Positions 1-9,740 are shown, counted from the first letter of the stretch. The stretch: DNA of 64,000 nucleotides from JAFGUB01 sp050305515 (GCA_050305515.1 JBNLFL010000034.1:62001-126000); one strand, 5' to 3'. The notes: generated by a model not told the origin, from the sequence alone. Numbers and translations are program-made.

Positions 1-1652
1 TTGATCGTATCGCGCATTTCATGAATGTCATCGGCATAATCAGGAAACCGGTCAAGTATCTCGCCAAGCTTCTGGGCCGTGATGTAATCTTCCTTCATGT
101 ATGCCTGCTGTGCCTTGATAAAGACCTTGTCGGCATAATCCAAAACGGCGTGATACTCTTCAAACTCTTTTAGAAACGGATGGTTCTTGACCAGTTCGAA
201 CATCTTGACGAAGTCTTTCTGGGCAATCAGTTTTTTGAAATAGAGGTACATCTTCCGCTCGGCAAAAAGCTGCTGAATCAAAACGGCTTTTTCAGAGATA
301 CCGCGGAACGGCGCAAGAAGCTGTCGCGCCTGTTCATCACCGTTTTTACTCAGAATGAGCTCCTGCGCTTTCATGAACAGCACTTTCCAGCGCTTCTCCA
401 TTTTGCGGTAAATATCCGAATCTTCAAAAATTTTATACTGCTTGGCCATGGAGTAGGCAAGAGGGAAACGTCCCTCTTCGACATACTTTTTAAAGACGGC
501 GTACTGATCGAAGTCTTTGATGATCTGGTTGATGAACACATTCTTTTTCGATACGCTGCGGAAAGCTTCCAGCAGTTTGAGTGCCGCATCCTTCTGTGCC
601 GCGGCCAACAGCAGTTTTGCTTTGGCAATCGAAGCTTCCCAGAGCCGTTCCACCGCTTTATAGGAGTTTGAATACATCAAAACCGGATTGCTCTCTACCG
701 CATCATAAAAACTCTTGTAATCCTGCGCTTTAATCATCTGCATGTAAGCATTCTGATCGCCGAAAAGCGGATAGATGTTGACATTGCCGTCCATCGTTCC
801 TACCGCAAGCCGAAAACCCGACTCAATAAAACCAAGAGCGGTTATGGTTTCACTGCTTTTGAGATAGCGCTGGGTGAGCAGTTCATAGCTTTCAAGATCG
901 TACAGTGCAACGTACCCCATTTTCGTACCCACGAACAGAAAACGAAAATCGTGGCTGGCGCTAATCGACGTCACATCATCATTGACTTTGGTCATACGCT
1001 TGAGATTTTTTCCGCTGCGGATGTCCCAGACGATCATGCTGCCGTCTTTGTCAAGTGATAACAGGCGAAACGTTGGCAAAAACATCAGTTTGAAAATCGC
1101 ATTGGCATGCCCGCGAAGTTTCAGCGGTTTTTTCATTGTAGCGATATTAAGAAGTGTAATGGTTTTGTCATAGCTTCCGGTAGCAAGCCACTGTCCGTTG
1201 CTGCTAAATGCCATGGTAGTGACATAGTCGGCATGGGGCGGAAGTGTGAAAGCCAGGCGCGCCGTTTTCAGCGACCAGACAAAAGTCTTGCCATCCTGCC
1301 CGCCCGTCACGAAGTAGCGTCCGTTGGGGTCAATGGCGATACTTTCCACCTCTCCCTGATGACGCCCGGCTTTGTAAAGCAATCCCTTTTTCGCTACGGA
1401 AAAAAGCGCTGCCTTGTCACTTTTGGGAATGACCGAAGCGCTCACGCCGCCACCTGGAGCAATATCGACATGACTGCCGTAAAAACGATCATGTTTGATG
1501 CTGGTCTTAAACCCGCCTATCACCTTGTAATTCGTTACATCAATCAGCCTCAGGGCATTATGCGCGTCAATAACAGCCAGTGCACCCCCATTGAGGACTT
1601 TAAGAAGAAGGACACTCTCTTTGATATTAAACGATTTTTCAGGTTCTATCAT
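1..1652 (-). CDS. WD40-repeat beta-propeller protein with helical C-terminal part (partial)
   Basis: The ATG at 1652 overlaps the ilvA stop (ATGA), so the gene is probably translated after ilvA; the 3' end lies beyond base 1, leaving about 550 codons. The first ~290 residues contain WD-type blades, for example VTGGQDGKTFVW, ATGSYDKTITLLN and LSLDKDGSMIVWDIRSG, consistent with a seven-bladed scaffold. From about residue 300 the protein becomes helical with TPR-like A/L periodicity (AAQKDAALKLLEAF and similar). No signal peptide is visible, so it is probably cytoplasmic. WD40 proteins are protein-interaction platforms; the partner here is unknown. Confidence 0.75.
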   Translation of the reverse strand, partial: MIEPEKSFNIKESVLLLKVLNGGALAVIDAHNALRLIDVTNYKVIGGFKTSIKHDRFYGSHVDIAPGGGVSASVIPKSDKAALFSVAKKGLLYKAGRHQGEVESIAIDPNGRYFVTGGQDGKTFVWSLKTARLAFTLPPHADYVTTMAFSSNGQWLATGSYDKTITLLNIATMKKPLKLRGHANAIFKLMFLPTFRLLSLDKDGSMIVWDIRSGKNLKRMTKVNDDVTSISASHDFRFLFVGTKMGYVALYDLESYELLTQRYLKSSETITALGFIESGFRLAVGTMDGNVNIYPLFGDQNAYMQMIKAQDYKSFYDAVESNPVLMYSNSYKAVERLWEASIAKAKLLLAAAQKDAALKLLEAFRSVSKKNVFINQIIKDFDQYAVFKKYVEEGRFPLAYSMAKQYKIFEDSDIYRKMEKRWKVLFMKAQELILSKNGDEQARQLLAPFRGISEKAVLIQQLFAERKMYLYFKKLIAQKDFVKMFELVKNHPFLKEFEEYHAVLDYADKVFIKAQQAYMKEDYITAQKLGEILDRFPDYADDIHEMRDTI

Positions 1653-2860
1653 CGATATTCGCTGCTCAGATATCCGTGTTCAAGCAAAACGGAGCGGATC
1701 TTCTCCTGATGCTCTTTTCCTTTTGTTTCAAGATGGATGGTAACGTTGGCATCACCGTAATCAAGGTCAGTCGATGTGCGGTCATAGGCAATATGGACAA
1801 TATTGGCATACATCTCTTTTAGCAATTGCGTTAATTGCATCAAGGAACCGGGTTTGTCCACGAGTGTTACGACAAGTTTCATTTTGCGATGCGACTTGAT
1901 CATCCCTTTTTCAATAATAACCGAAAGAAGCGTGACATCGACATTCCCTCCGCTTAATACGGTTGCAACGCGTTTGCCCGTCAGTTCGGGAATTTTCTGG
2001 TGCATCAACGCTGCAACGCCGACTGCTCCCGCACCTTCAACAACCAGCTTCTGTTTTTCAAGCAAGAAGAGCATGGCGCTGGCGATCTCTTCATCATCTA
2101 CCGAGATAAAGCCATCGACATACTCCAGCAGATATTCCAATGTTTTCGGTGACGTATCGCGTACCGCGATTCCGTCGGCAATGGTACGGACTGACGTCGT
2201 ATCCACCGGTTTTTTCAGGGCAAATGAGTTTTTCAAAGCCGGGGCGCCCGAGGCACCCACACCAATGACCTGTATCTCGGGACGAAGCGATTTGATCGCC
2301 AGAGCAATACCCGAGATCAACCCGCCGCCGCCGACCGGAACCAATACGGCATCAAGCTCTTTTGCGGCATCAAGAATTTCAAGCCCCAGAGTTCCCTGCC
2401 CCGCAATAACGCCGTCATCTTCAAAAGGATGCACAAAGACACGTCCGTGCTCTGCTTCATAGCGTTTGGCAAAGGCGTAGGCGTCATCGTAATTGCTGCC
2501 ATGCAAAATGACTTCGGCACCATAGTACCGAACGCCGTTGACTTTGGTCAGCGGTGTCGATTCCGGCATGACAATCGTGGCCTTGATGCCAAAACGTGCC
2601 GCCGCGTAGGCAACACCCTGCGCATGATTACCCGCACTCGCTGCAACAACGCCCTGTTCACGTTCACTCTCGCTGAGCATGGCAATACGGTTGTAAGCGC
2701 CGCGGAGTTTGAAAGCTCCGGTAGACTGCAGGTTCTCTTTTTTCAGATAGACCTCGCATCCGCTCATCTCGCTTAAAAACGGAGCATACGCGAAAGGCGT
2801 CTCAACAATAACATCATTTATGCGGCCCCGTGCCGCTTCAATCTCTTTAAGAGTTATCAT
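1649..2860 (-). CDS. ilvA: Threonine ammonia-lyase (threonine dehydratase) with ACT domain
   Basis: PLP-dependent enzyme that deaminates L-threonine to 2-oxobutanoate, the entry step to isoleucine. The PLP lysine lies in STGAFKLRGAYN, the phosphate cup in GGGGLISG, and SAGNHAQGVA is the fold-type II asparagine loop. The last ~75 residues (from about MKLVVTLVDKPGSL) form one ACT domain, the shorter catabolic/IlvA1 layout rather than the two-ACT E. coli enzyme. I place the start at the ATG at 2860 (403 aa) because it overlaps the stop of the upstream gene; an ATG at 2893 would add 11 atypical residues inside that gene. Neighbours match the C. jejuni ilvA/CoA-binding pair. Confidence 0.92.
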   Translation of the reverse strand: MITLKEIEAARGRINDVIVETPFAYAPFLSEMSGCEVYLKKENLQSTGAFKLRGAYNRIAMLSESEREQGVVAASAGNHAQGVAYAAARFGIKATIVMPESTPLTKVNGVRYYGAEVILHGSNYDDAYAFAKRYEAEHGRVFVHPFEDDGVIAGQGTLGLEILDAAKELDAVLVPVGGGGLISGIALAIKSLRPEIQVIGVGASGAPALKNSFALKKPVDTTSVRTIADGIAVRDTSPKTLEYLLEYVDGFISVDDEEIASAMLFLLEKQKLVVEGAGAVGVAALMHQKIPELTGKRVATVLSGGNVDVTLLSVIIEKGMIKSHRKMKLVVTLVDKPGSLMQLTQLLKEMYANIVHIAYDRTSTDLDYGDANVTIHLETKGKEHQEKIRSVLLEHGYLSSEYR

Positions 2861-3288
2861 TAAAAGAGGTGGCGGTGTTCGACCATGCTGCACTGATTCT
2901 GAACCACCTGCATGCCGGCATCAAGCGCTTTTTGCGCCGCTTCATTGTTCACAATACCTTTTTGGGACCAGAAAACTTTGACATCGCCGCGTGCGATGCA
3001 GGCATCGGCAATGGGAGCCAGCGCGTCGGGTTTTCTGAAAATATTGACCATATCCACTTCACACGGAATTTCGGCAAGGGAACGGTACACTTTTTCTCCA
3101 AGGATCGTCTCTTCTTTGGGATAAACCGGAATGATGGTGTAGCCTTTTTCCTGAAGATATTTGGCTACCTTGTGGCTGTCTTTGCTCGCATCGGGAGAAA
3201 GTCCCAGCACTGCAATGGTTTTGACGGTTTGAAAGATCGTCCTGATCTGTTCGCTGTTGCTGTTGACCGTCGGAAATTCGCACTCCAT
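2860..3288 (-). CDS. CoA-binding Rossmann protein (YccU family)
   Basis: 142 aa with the CoA-binding fold: a glycine-containing nucleotide turn (AVLGLSPDASKDS), then VAKYLQEKGYTIIPVYP and VDMVNIFRKPDALAPIAD, all typical of the YccU/DUF1863-type single-domain CoA-binding family. The role is not established in the family; binding of an acyl-CoA or CoA-like ligand is expected. The stop overlaps the ilvA start by one base (TAATG), so the two are co-translated. It is the first gene of the leftward operon; the 5' side faces the AT-rich islet, and composition changes just upstream of its start. Confidence 0.85.
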   Translation of the reverse strand: MECEFPTVNSNSEQIRTIFQTVKTIAVLGLSPDASKDSHKVAKYLQEKGYTIIPVYPKEETILGEKVYRSLAEIPCEVDMVNIFRKPDALAPIADACIARGDVKVFWSQKGIVNNEAAQKALDAGMQVVQNQCSMVEHRHLF

Positions 3289-3525
3289 AAATTGCTACTC
3301 CTTAACATAATATTGATGTTCCGAAAAGCATGCTTTTCCAGTGACATCATTGATTTTACGATTATATCGGATTCGCTTTAAGTTATGGATAAGCTCTCTT
3401 CATGCATCCCAAGAAGAGTCGGTTATCATACCCTCCTTACATGTAAGACCAAATCCCCATACAACACAACTTTCAATTCAAAAAAAACCATACGCATAGT
3501 ACAATTGCAAAAACAAAGGAAAAAA

Positions 3526-6500
3526 ATGAAACTTATTTTTTTATGTGTATATTTACTGGGGCTTCTCACACTAAATGCCATGACAAATGAAGAGGTGTGT
3601 TCCAAGGAAGTGGAAGAAAAAGTTCTTAATACCTCCAACATTGAAAGCTACTGCTTAAAAGCAGCAGATGAGAAGATGAAAGAAGAAAACTATGATGATG
3701 CTTCATGGTATTATCTGCTTAGCGGCAAATATGAAGAGAATATCAACAAGGTCTTAAAGCATATTTCAATTGAAAATGAAATCTCTGCTTTTGGAAACAT
3801 AGCCCATTCGTATGTGCTTTTGGGAGAGTTTGAAAAAGCGCAAGAGATGTATGCAAAATATTTAAATGCGTATGAGCGCATCAATGCGCCAACACAAGAA
3901 GATTATGCACTGATGCAGCGACTCTATCCGAATAAAAAGGAAAATTTAGCCAAAGGCTTAAAGGGGTTTAATGCTCTGTATAAACCGCTGCTTGCCAGTG
4001 ATAGTGACTATGCTCTTTTTGAAAAGTATAGCGATGAACATAATTCGCCCGAGGCATTAAAAGCGCTTTTAAAAGTAAATGAAGTCTATCTTAAAGCTTT
4101 AAGTCCTAATCATCCCGGCATTTTATATAACTATAAAAAAATAGCCCAGCTCTATTTGGACCTGTCAGACTTTCCCTCTGCCTTGCATTATCTCACTCTG
4201 GCACAAAAGGCGTATGAATCCAAGTACGGTACAGATCATATAGAGTTAGGGAGTGTTTATATGAATTTTGGCGCCTACTACCTTCAAACAGGTCAGTACG
4301 ATAAAGCCTTGGAATATCTGAATAAAGCCGTTGCAATTGAAGAGAAGTATTTAGATAAAACAGATTACACCTTATCTACTACCTATTCAACATTAGCTGC
4401 GGTTTACGATAAATTGGGTGATTATAAACAAGCGATTGCTTTAAATCTCAAAGCCTTAAAGATACGTTTACTTTATGACAAAGAGAGCTACGACGTTGGC
4501 ACAAGCTATAATAATTTAGGGGTCGTTTACTCTAACAACGAAGAGTATGACAAAGCGATTGATTGCTTAAATAAATCGGTGGCTATTTATGAAAAAGTGC
4601 TTGGAGCGTATCATGTTAGTAATGCATTAAATTATGCCAATCTTGGCGACATCACGCGTAAAATTGGGATGTATGACAAATCTCTAGCATATTATAAACG
4701 CGCCATTGAGATTAACGAAAAAAACTATGGATCAGATCATATTGAGACGGCCAGATCATACAATGGTATCGCACTGGTGTATCACTCTATGGGAAAACTC
4801 GATCAAGCACTCTCTTATAATCTCAAAGCATTAAAAATACGTGAAAATATTTTAACGCCTCAACACGATGACACCATTGTAAGCTACAACAATTTGGCAT
4901 TAGTGTATGGTGATTTACATGACTATGAGCAACTTCAAAAGTACACTCAAAAAGCCTATGATAACTACTTGAAAAATATTGATACCAACTTTATCATCTT
5001 AAATTCAGCCCAAAAACATGCGTATCTCAAAGCAAATGCGCACTATGTTGGTCGATTGTTTGAAGGAAATGCCAAAGTAATCTCTTTGGCGAAAACTCCA
5101 AAGGAGAAAGCGCACATTGCAAAGCGTATATTTGAGGATTGGATTAACTATAAAGGCACTATCTTTGATAGAGAAAACGCAATTATTAGTTTGTACACCT
5201 CCACAACAGATGCAAAGGTAAAACAAAAAATAGAGTCTTTAAATCAGGCCAAACGTAAACTTGCCAATTTATATCAGAGTATTGCCGTGACGAGTAAGTA
5301 TAAAAAACATCAAATAAAGATCGAAAAAGTCAAAAGCACAATAGCAAGTATTGAAAAAGAGTTGGCTCAAAAAGTAGAGAGTTTTTCACAAGGCAAAGCG
5401 CTAGAAAAGTTGAAAATATCCGACATCGCTAAAAGCTTACATGTAAACGAGCTCTATATTGATTTTGCAAAAGTGGGTAACTACTTGTATCTCTTTACAC
5501 TGGATGACAAGCAAAACGTCACCTTTAAGCAATTTGATGAGAAAACCAGTCAAAAAATCAGAGCATCCGTACAAACGTTTCGCAATAACATAGAAGATAA
5601 AAACGCACAAAGCATCAAGAGTCTTGAAGCGCTTTATGCGCTTTTATTTGATGATGCATTAGGCCATCAAATAGAGGGTAAAACAGACTTGATTATCTCT
5701 AGTGATGCGAGTTTACGCCTGGTTCCCTTTGAGGCATTGCGTCAAAAAGACGGGCATTACCTCATAGAATCCAAAACAGTGCATTATGTACCCTCAGCCA
5801 AAGAGTTTGTTCGCCTGCACCGCTTTAATGCAAGTGCGCAGAATGAAAAAATAGTACTCTTTTCTAATCCTGATTTTGATAACAGCGTTGCTTCTGCATC
5901 ATCTTTACATGTAAAGAGTAGAAAGGAACTTGTTGATGCCTATTTTAATCCAAAACTACAGATAGAACGCGCTCTTTTTAATATGTCTTTTTCACCACTT
6001 AAAGGCACCAAATATGAAGCTGAATCCATCACTAAACTTCTTAATTCTAAAAATGTACACAACTACACGCAAAAAGATGCAAGTGAAAAGAATCTCTTAG
6101 CTGTCAGCAAGGTAAAAATTTTACACATCGCAAGTCATGGCTTCTTTCTAAACGATGAAAAGATTTCAAATCCCATGTTGCGCTCAGGTATCGCCCTCAG
6201 TGGTGCCAATGTTTCAGCTAAAAATGGAAAAGGTGATGGAATCTTAACCTCACTTAAAATCGCAGGAATGGATTTAAAAGGGTGTGACTTAGTAGTACTC
6301 TCCGCATGTGAGACGGGGGTGGTCGATATGGACTCATCCCAAAGCGTCAGCGGATTAAACAAGGCCTTTATGCAAGCGGGTAGCAAAGATATGTTGTTGA
6401 GTTTGTGGTCTGTTGCCGATAAAGAGACTGCTGATTTGATGATAGGTTTTTACAGCCACGTCAAAGAGGGTATGCCTTATGATAAAGCACTTCAAGAGAG

Positions 6501-6570
6501 TAAGTTAAGTATGGTGAAAGCGGAGCTTCACCCCTTTTATTGGTCAGCGTTTATTTTGAGTGGGTTATGA
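3526..6570 (+). CDS. Secreted TPR-CHAT protein (putative caspase-like protease)
   Basis: 1014 aa from the ATG at 3526, chosen because AAAGGA lies just upstream and a signal peptide (KLIFLCVYLLGLLTLNA) begins there; an upstream in-frame ATG at 3385 adds an unrelated leader. Residues ~60-480 hold tetratricopeptide repeats of the kinesin-light-chain kind (YDKALEYLNKAVAIEEKYL, repeated about six times). Residues ~690-1014 form a CHAT domain with the His/Cys pair expected of clan CD peptidases: His871 in HIASHGFF and Cys928 in VVLSACETG. CHAT-TPR proteins cut protein partners recognised by their TPRs; the target here is unknown. Markedly AT-richer than ilvA; export makes a cytoplasmic anti-phage role less likely. 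Confidence 0.85.
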   Translation: MKLIFLCVYLLGLLTLNAMTNEEVCSKEVEEKVLNTSNIESYCLKAADEKMKEENYDDASWYYLLSGKYEENINKVLKHISIENEISAFGNIAHSYVLLGEFEKAQEMYAKYLNAYERINAPTQEDYALMQRLYPNKKENLAKGLKGFNALYKPLLASDSDYALFEKYSDEHNSPEALKALLKVNEVYLKALSPNHPGILYNYKKIAQLYLDLSDFPSALHYLTLAQKAYESKYGTDHIELGSVYMNFGAYYLQTGQYDKALEYLNKAVAIEEKYLDKTDYTLSTTYSTLAAVYDKLGDYKQAIALNLKALKIRLLYDKESYDVGTSYNNLGVVYSNNEEYDKAIDCLNKSVAIYEKVLGAYHVSNALNYANLGDITRKIGMYDKSLAYYKRAIEINEKNYGSDHIETARSYNGIALVYHSMGKLDQALSYNLKALKIRENILTPQHDDTIVSYNNLALVYGDLHDYEQLQKYTQKAYDNYLKNIDTNFIILNSAQKHAYLKANAHYVGRLFEGNAKVISLAKTPKEKAHIAKRIFEDWINYKGTIFDRENAIISLYTSTTDAKVKQKIESLNQAKRKLANLYQSIAVTSKYKKHQIKIEKVKSTIASIEKELAQKVESFSQGKALEKLKISDIAKSLHVNELYIDFAKVGNYLYLFTLDDKQNVTFKQFDEKTSQKIRASVQTFRNNIEDKNAQSIKSLEALYALLFDDALGHQIEGKTDLIISSDASLRLVPFEALRQKDGHYLIESKTVHYVPSAKEFVRLHRFNASAQNEKIVLFSNPDFDNSVASASSLHVKSRKELVDAYFNPKLQIERALFNMSFSPLKGTKYEAESITKLLNSKNVHNYTQKDASEKNLLAVSKVKILHIASHGFFLNDEKISNPMLRSGIALSGANVSAKNGKGDGILTSLKIAGMDLKGCDLVVLSACETGVVDMDSSQSVSGLNKAFMQAGSKDMLLSLWSVADKETADLMIGFYSHVKEGMPYDKALQESKLSMVKAELHPFYWSAFILSGL

Positions 6571-6657
6571 GAAGTTATTGGATTTGCTAATCACGAAGCC
6601 TTACTGATTTCAAAATGCATACAAAAATGATAAAAAAATTATACAAAAGGTCAGTTT

Positions 6658-7560
6658 ATGAATATAAAAAGTACACTAAAACAAATACTAATAACGCTTA
6701 CACTAGGGTTATTCACTACAGCAACAGTTGCTAAGCCTGTAGAAGAGTTGATGACAAAGAGCGAATTTACAAATAATTTTAAAAAAACGTTACAGGCTGA
6801 GATGCCTCAAATGCAGTTTAGTATCGTATCTGATTTGCACTTATCTGCTAAAAGCTCTGACAAAGACAGCATAGATATTTTTCTTGCCAACCACTATACT
6901 CGCTATCTTTCAGCTCAGGCAACGTTTGAATCTATCTGCCTCGATGAAATCAATTCTATCAAAAACAGAGAGATGCTTTTTACCGATAAAAGTCTTGAAA
7001 GTATCTTGCCTGTTCTCAAGCCAAAAGATTATATTGATACCGTGAAAGCTCAGCTAAAACAGAGCAATTACGAAAAGAAGGAACTTCCCTTTTATTATGA
7101 AAAATTAAATGATGATATGTTTATCGTCTATGTTTTTGATTTGCCCGACAGTATGCAATTTGTATCGCCAAAAGATATTGAAAAATATAATATTGAAAAA
7201 AACATCAGAAGTATTGCCTGCGAAAACCTTGAAAAATACTACAAAACAGCCAAGGCTAAAATTGATAAAATGGACACCGGCGGCAATGGAGATCTTTATG
7301 TTTTTGTTGCCGATGATACCTATGAAGCATCACTCCTTTTGGCAAACGTATTTTTAAATCAACAAAATATCTCTCTCAAGGGTGATCCTGTTGTCTTCCT
7401 TCCTGCGAGAAATACAGTGTTTTTCACAGGTTCCAAAGATGAAGCAGGATTAAAAATAGCATCAACAATAGCAGCCCAAGGTTTTTCCGAACTAGCTTAT
7501 GCCATCTCGCCTTATGGATATGTGAACATTAAGGGAAAATGGAAACGTTTTAATCATTAA
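6658..7560 (+). CDS. Secreted DUF1444-like protein
   Basis: 300 aa with a clear signal peptide (MNIKSTLKQILITLTLGLF... cleaved near TVAKP). I do not recognise a function. The C-terminal part has features that recall the DUF1444/YtpQ family: a block GDLYVFVADDTYEASLLL followed by GDPVVFLPARNTVFFTGS, resembling that family's 'P-R-D/N' segment; this assignment is from memory and tentative. It lies 87 nt downstream of the TPR-CHAT gene on the same strand, with similar AT-rich codon use, and is the obvious candidate partner or substrate of that protease. Two cysteines (in FESICLDE and SIACENLE) could form a disulfide in the periplasm. Confidence 0.6.
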   Translation: MNIKSTLKQILITLTLGLFTTATVAKPVEELMTKSEFTNNFKKTLQAEMPQMQFSIVSDLHLSAKSSDKDSIDIFLANHYTRYLSAQATFESICLDEINSIKNREMLFTDKSLESILPVLKPKDYIDTVKAQLKQSNYEKKELPFYYEKLNDDMFIVYVFDLPDSMQFVSPKDIEKYNIEKNIRSIACENLEKYYKTAKAKIDKMDTGGNGDLYVFVADDTYEASLLLANVFLNQQNISLKGDPVVFLPARNTVFFTGSKDEAGLKIASTIAAQGFSELAYAISPYGYVNIKGKWKRFNH

Positions 7561-7618
7561 GATATTCTTCTTAATTATTTGATTGGCACGGTCGAAATTG
7601 ACACTCTGGGCTTAAGCC

Positions 7619-8803
7619 CTATTTTCCAAATACTTTTTTAAAAAAAGAGGTGTTGGCTAAATATTCATCTCTTTTTGTCCTCATCTCTTGAACATCTCTT
7701 GTATCCTCAAAATGCTCAATATATTCTGTACGTAGTGCATTGGCTTTTTTAGGCGGCAAATTTAGAATAAGATTGTGCATTGCAAGTTCAACATAGTCTT
7801 GAATTTCTTCATATTTTGTCCAACTTTTGTATTTATCTATAATTTCTTGGTACAACTTATTGCTTTGCTTGACATCATCATTTCTATCATAAGCATAGTA
7901 GGCTTGTTGAAATAGAGCCAAGACCCACTGCGTTTTCATCTCAATACTTTTTTCATCTTTAAAATGCTCAAAATACTGTGTAAATACTGCTTTGGAATCA
8001 TTAAATAATTCCAAACATGATAACGCTTTTGCTTTATTGCATAATGCTTCACCAAAAATTTCTCTTACTTCTGTATTTTTTGATGTAGCAAATAACTCTA
8101 AAATAAGATCAAGAAATATGATTTCATCTCTATAATTTTTTTCTTTATGAAATTCAGTAGAACGACTACGAATCCATCTGGCTAATACGTCTTCATTAAA
8201 GGTATTAAATTTATTATAAACCTCTCGATATGCTTTAATGGCTTGATGGAAATCTTTTTTCTCTATAAAATCATGACCAATACTTAATTGATAGTAAAAT
8301 TTCCCTTCTTTTATTTCCGGGTCATTATCATCTGAAAAAGAATCTAAAATTATTTTTTTTGTTTCAGGAGACATGCCTTCAATTGATGCTAAATGAGAAA
8401 AAACCAATTGACGAATAGTAACATCCGGATCATTATTCAGCCATTGCAAAACGGTTAAAACATAACGTTCATCATTATTTGAATCCATTGCAAATATTTT
8501 TTTAGCTGATTTAGGAAATGGCAATATTTGAGCGAAATATACACGCATAAAAGCTTCGTTTGAATCCCCAAATCGTTCTAAAAATTCATCTAAAAGAATG
8601 TCGCGTTGAATATCCCAATTTATACGATTAAGCAGTTTTATCTTTTCGACCATTACTTTAACAATAAAAGCTTTTGATATTTTGTCGTCAGGAAGCTCTA
8701 AAATTTCATCATATACATCGAGTATATCTTCGGGCTCTTCATATTCATTTGCTAATTCAAATTTTTCTTGAAAATGTTTTTCTGTCATGACCGTATGTTC
8801 CAT
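7619..8803 (-). CDS. Helical-repeat (TPR/HEAT-like) protein of unknown function
   Basis: 394 aa, acidic, without signal peptide or membrane segment. Predicted to be almost all helical: a HEAT-like stretch around residues 95-140 (VLTVLQWLNNDPDVTIRQLV) and TPR-like helices after residue 150 (FHQAIKAYREVYNKF, YRDEIIFLDLILELF). I cannot name a family. It starts at an ATG at 8803 or possibly at 8788 (neither has a strong ribosome site) and is divergent from the DUF1963-like gene, sharing a 36-66 bp intergenic region; the two probably belong together. AT-rich like the rest of the islet. Confidence 0.6.
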   Translation of the reverse strand: MEHTVMTEKHFQEKFELANEYEEPEDILDVYDEILELPDDKISKAFIVKVMVEKIKLLNRINWDIQRDILLDEFLERFGDSNEAFMRVYFAQILPFPKSAKKIFAMDSNNDERYVLTVLQWLNNDPDVTIRQLVFSHLASIEGMSPETKKIILDSFSDDNDPEIKEGKFYYQLSIGHDFIEKKDFHQAIKAYREVYNKFNTFNEDVLARWIRSRSTEFHKEKNYRDEIIFLDLILELFATSKNTEVREIFGEALCNKAKALSCLELFNDSKAVFTQYFEHFKDEKSIEMKTQWVLALFQQAYYAYDRNDDVKQSNKLYQEIIDKYKSWTKYEEIQDYVELAMHNLILNLPPKKANALRTEYIEHFEDTRDVQEMRTKRDEYLANTSFFKKVFGK

Positions 8804-8869
8804 AATGTTGTATTCTAAGTATTTGGGTGCTATTATACTATGAAATATATGTCAACAGGTACTTACTTT

Positions 8870-9505
8870 ATGGAAAATATACAGTCATTGGCTTTAAAAG
8901 CCATACAATCAACGAACTCTCAAAGTATGTCTATTTATATTTTAACGAGACTCTCGCATGATTCGACTATCGATACAGGTTTTAGTCGAATATTGGGAAA
9001 AAAAAGTGTTGCTGCTACATGGCCCATGTATGAAGAAAAAAAAATGCGGCACGTATTAACTCTTGATCTTAATCAGATGCCAAAAGTGAAATTTGATTTT
9101 CTTTCAGGTGCACGAACAGTATCATTATTTATTGATTCACTTTTAAATGATGATGGCGATGCCGAAACAGCTGTGGTCATCACACAAGAAAATGAGATTA
9201 AAACGCTTGATACTTCAGACCTAAAAGGGAGTTTTCCCGTTGCCATGACCTACTTGGAAGTTCCTGAATCGGTTTTTGATGATGATATCTATAAAAGAGA
9301 AGATGATGATCCCCTTTTTAAACTGCATCGAGAACTGTTTAATTGCTCATATGTTGGTGGCAAACCGATTTGGTATCAAGGAGAAGAGAGAAGCAGTGAT
9401 GATTTTATCTGCCAGTTTGATGAACGCTTCATGGAAGAGATCAACTTAGGTGGTGATGGCATCATGTATGTTTTTTCAGAAGTCGCATTTTGGCAATGTG
9501 GATAA
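8870..9505 (+). CDS. DUF1963 (YwqG)-like protein
   Basis: About 211 aa, cytoplasmic. The C-terminal part has the pattern I associate with DUF1963/YwqG: a KPIWYQGEE segment after a GG, DFICQFDERF, then NLGGDGIMYVFS and a final aromatic WQ. The family has no firmly known biochemical role. Start choice: ATGs occur at 8840, 8849 and 8870. An extended -10-like TGCTATTAT ends only 3-4 nt before 8840, so transcription should start inside the first codons of the longer form; I prefer 8870, where ACAGGT sits upstream. It is divergent from the helical-repeat gene at 7619-8803. Confidence 0.55.
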   Translation: MENIQSLALKAIQSTNSQSMSIYILTRLSHDSTIDTGFSRILGKKSVAATWPMYEEKKMRHVLTLDLNQMPKVKFDFLSGARTVSLFIDSLLNDDGDAETAVVITQENEIKTLDTSDLKGSFPVAMTYLEVPESVFDDDIYKREDDDPLFKLHRELFNCSYVGGKPIWYQGEERSSDDFICQFDERFMEEINLGGDGIMYVFSEVAFWQCG

Positions 9506-9558
9506 GATCGTTACATGTAAGCTTTTATACGCATGCTGAAGGGGATATTTGAGCGGTA

Positions 9559-9645
9559 CTATTTATACAAGAAGAGTTTTGGCTCCACGCCACGGTTGAG
9601 TATATGGTAATACCCCACCATCTCTACTCTCGGTCGCCTTGGCAT
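9559..9645 (-). pseudogene. Remnant of a RAYT/IS200-like transposase N-terminus
   Basis: A 28-codon reading frame gives MPRRPRVEMVGYYHILNRGV followed by eight more residues and a stop. The PRRPR...YHILNRG opening is the signature start of REP-associated tyrosine transposases (Transposase_17/TnpA_REP), whose HUH motif and catalytic tyrosine should follow about 50-130 residues later; both are gone, so only the 5' end survives. The typical GGGGTCAGGTGATACC leader of such genes lies upstream (complement of 9693-9715). Inactive relic. Confidence 0.7.
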
Positions 9646-9740
9646 CGGTGTTCCTTTGGGTTTTCTTTCTGCGTGGAGTATTACAGCATAGGTATAGGTA
9701 TCACCTGACCCCTTTTTTTCTTTTTTCTATCCCCCTGTTT
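9646..9740. other. REP/RAYT-type leader sequence with CTGACCCCTTTTTTTC
   Basis: This non-coding stretch lies between the transposase remnant and a truncated gene end. It contains CTGACCCCTTTTTTTC (9705-9720), the kind of G4/C4 motif that flanks REP-associated transposases. The 12-mer CCCCTTTTTTTC recurs, inverted, at 11113-11124. Confidence 0.5.

Noticed and set aside
3385..3525. N-terminal extension of the CHAT protein from the ATG at 3385
   Set aside because: It lacks a ribosome site, would bury the signal peptide and includes the intergenic palindrome at 3437; the ATG at 3526 has AAAGGA and a signal peptide.
7608..7619. GGGCTTAAGCCC palindrome at the end of the helical-repeat gene as a terminator
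   Set aside because: A perfect palindrome with no loop and no T run; unlikely to terminate.
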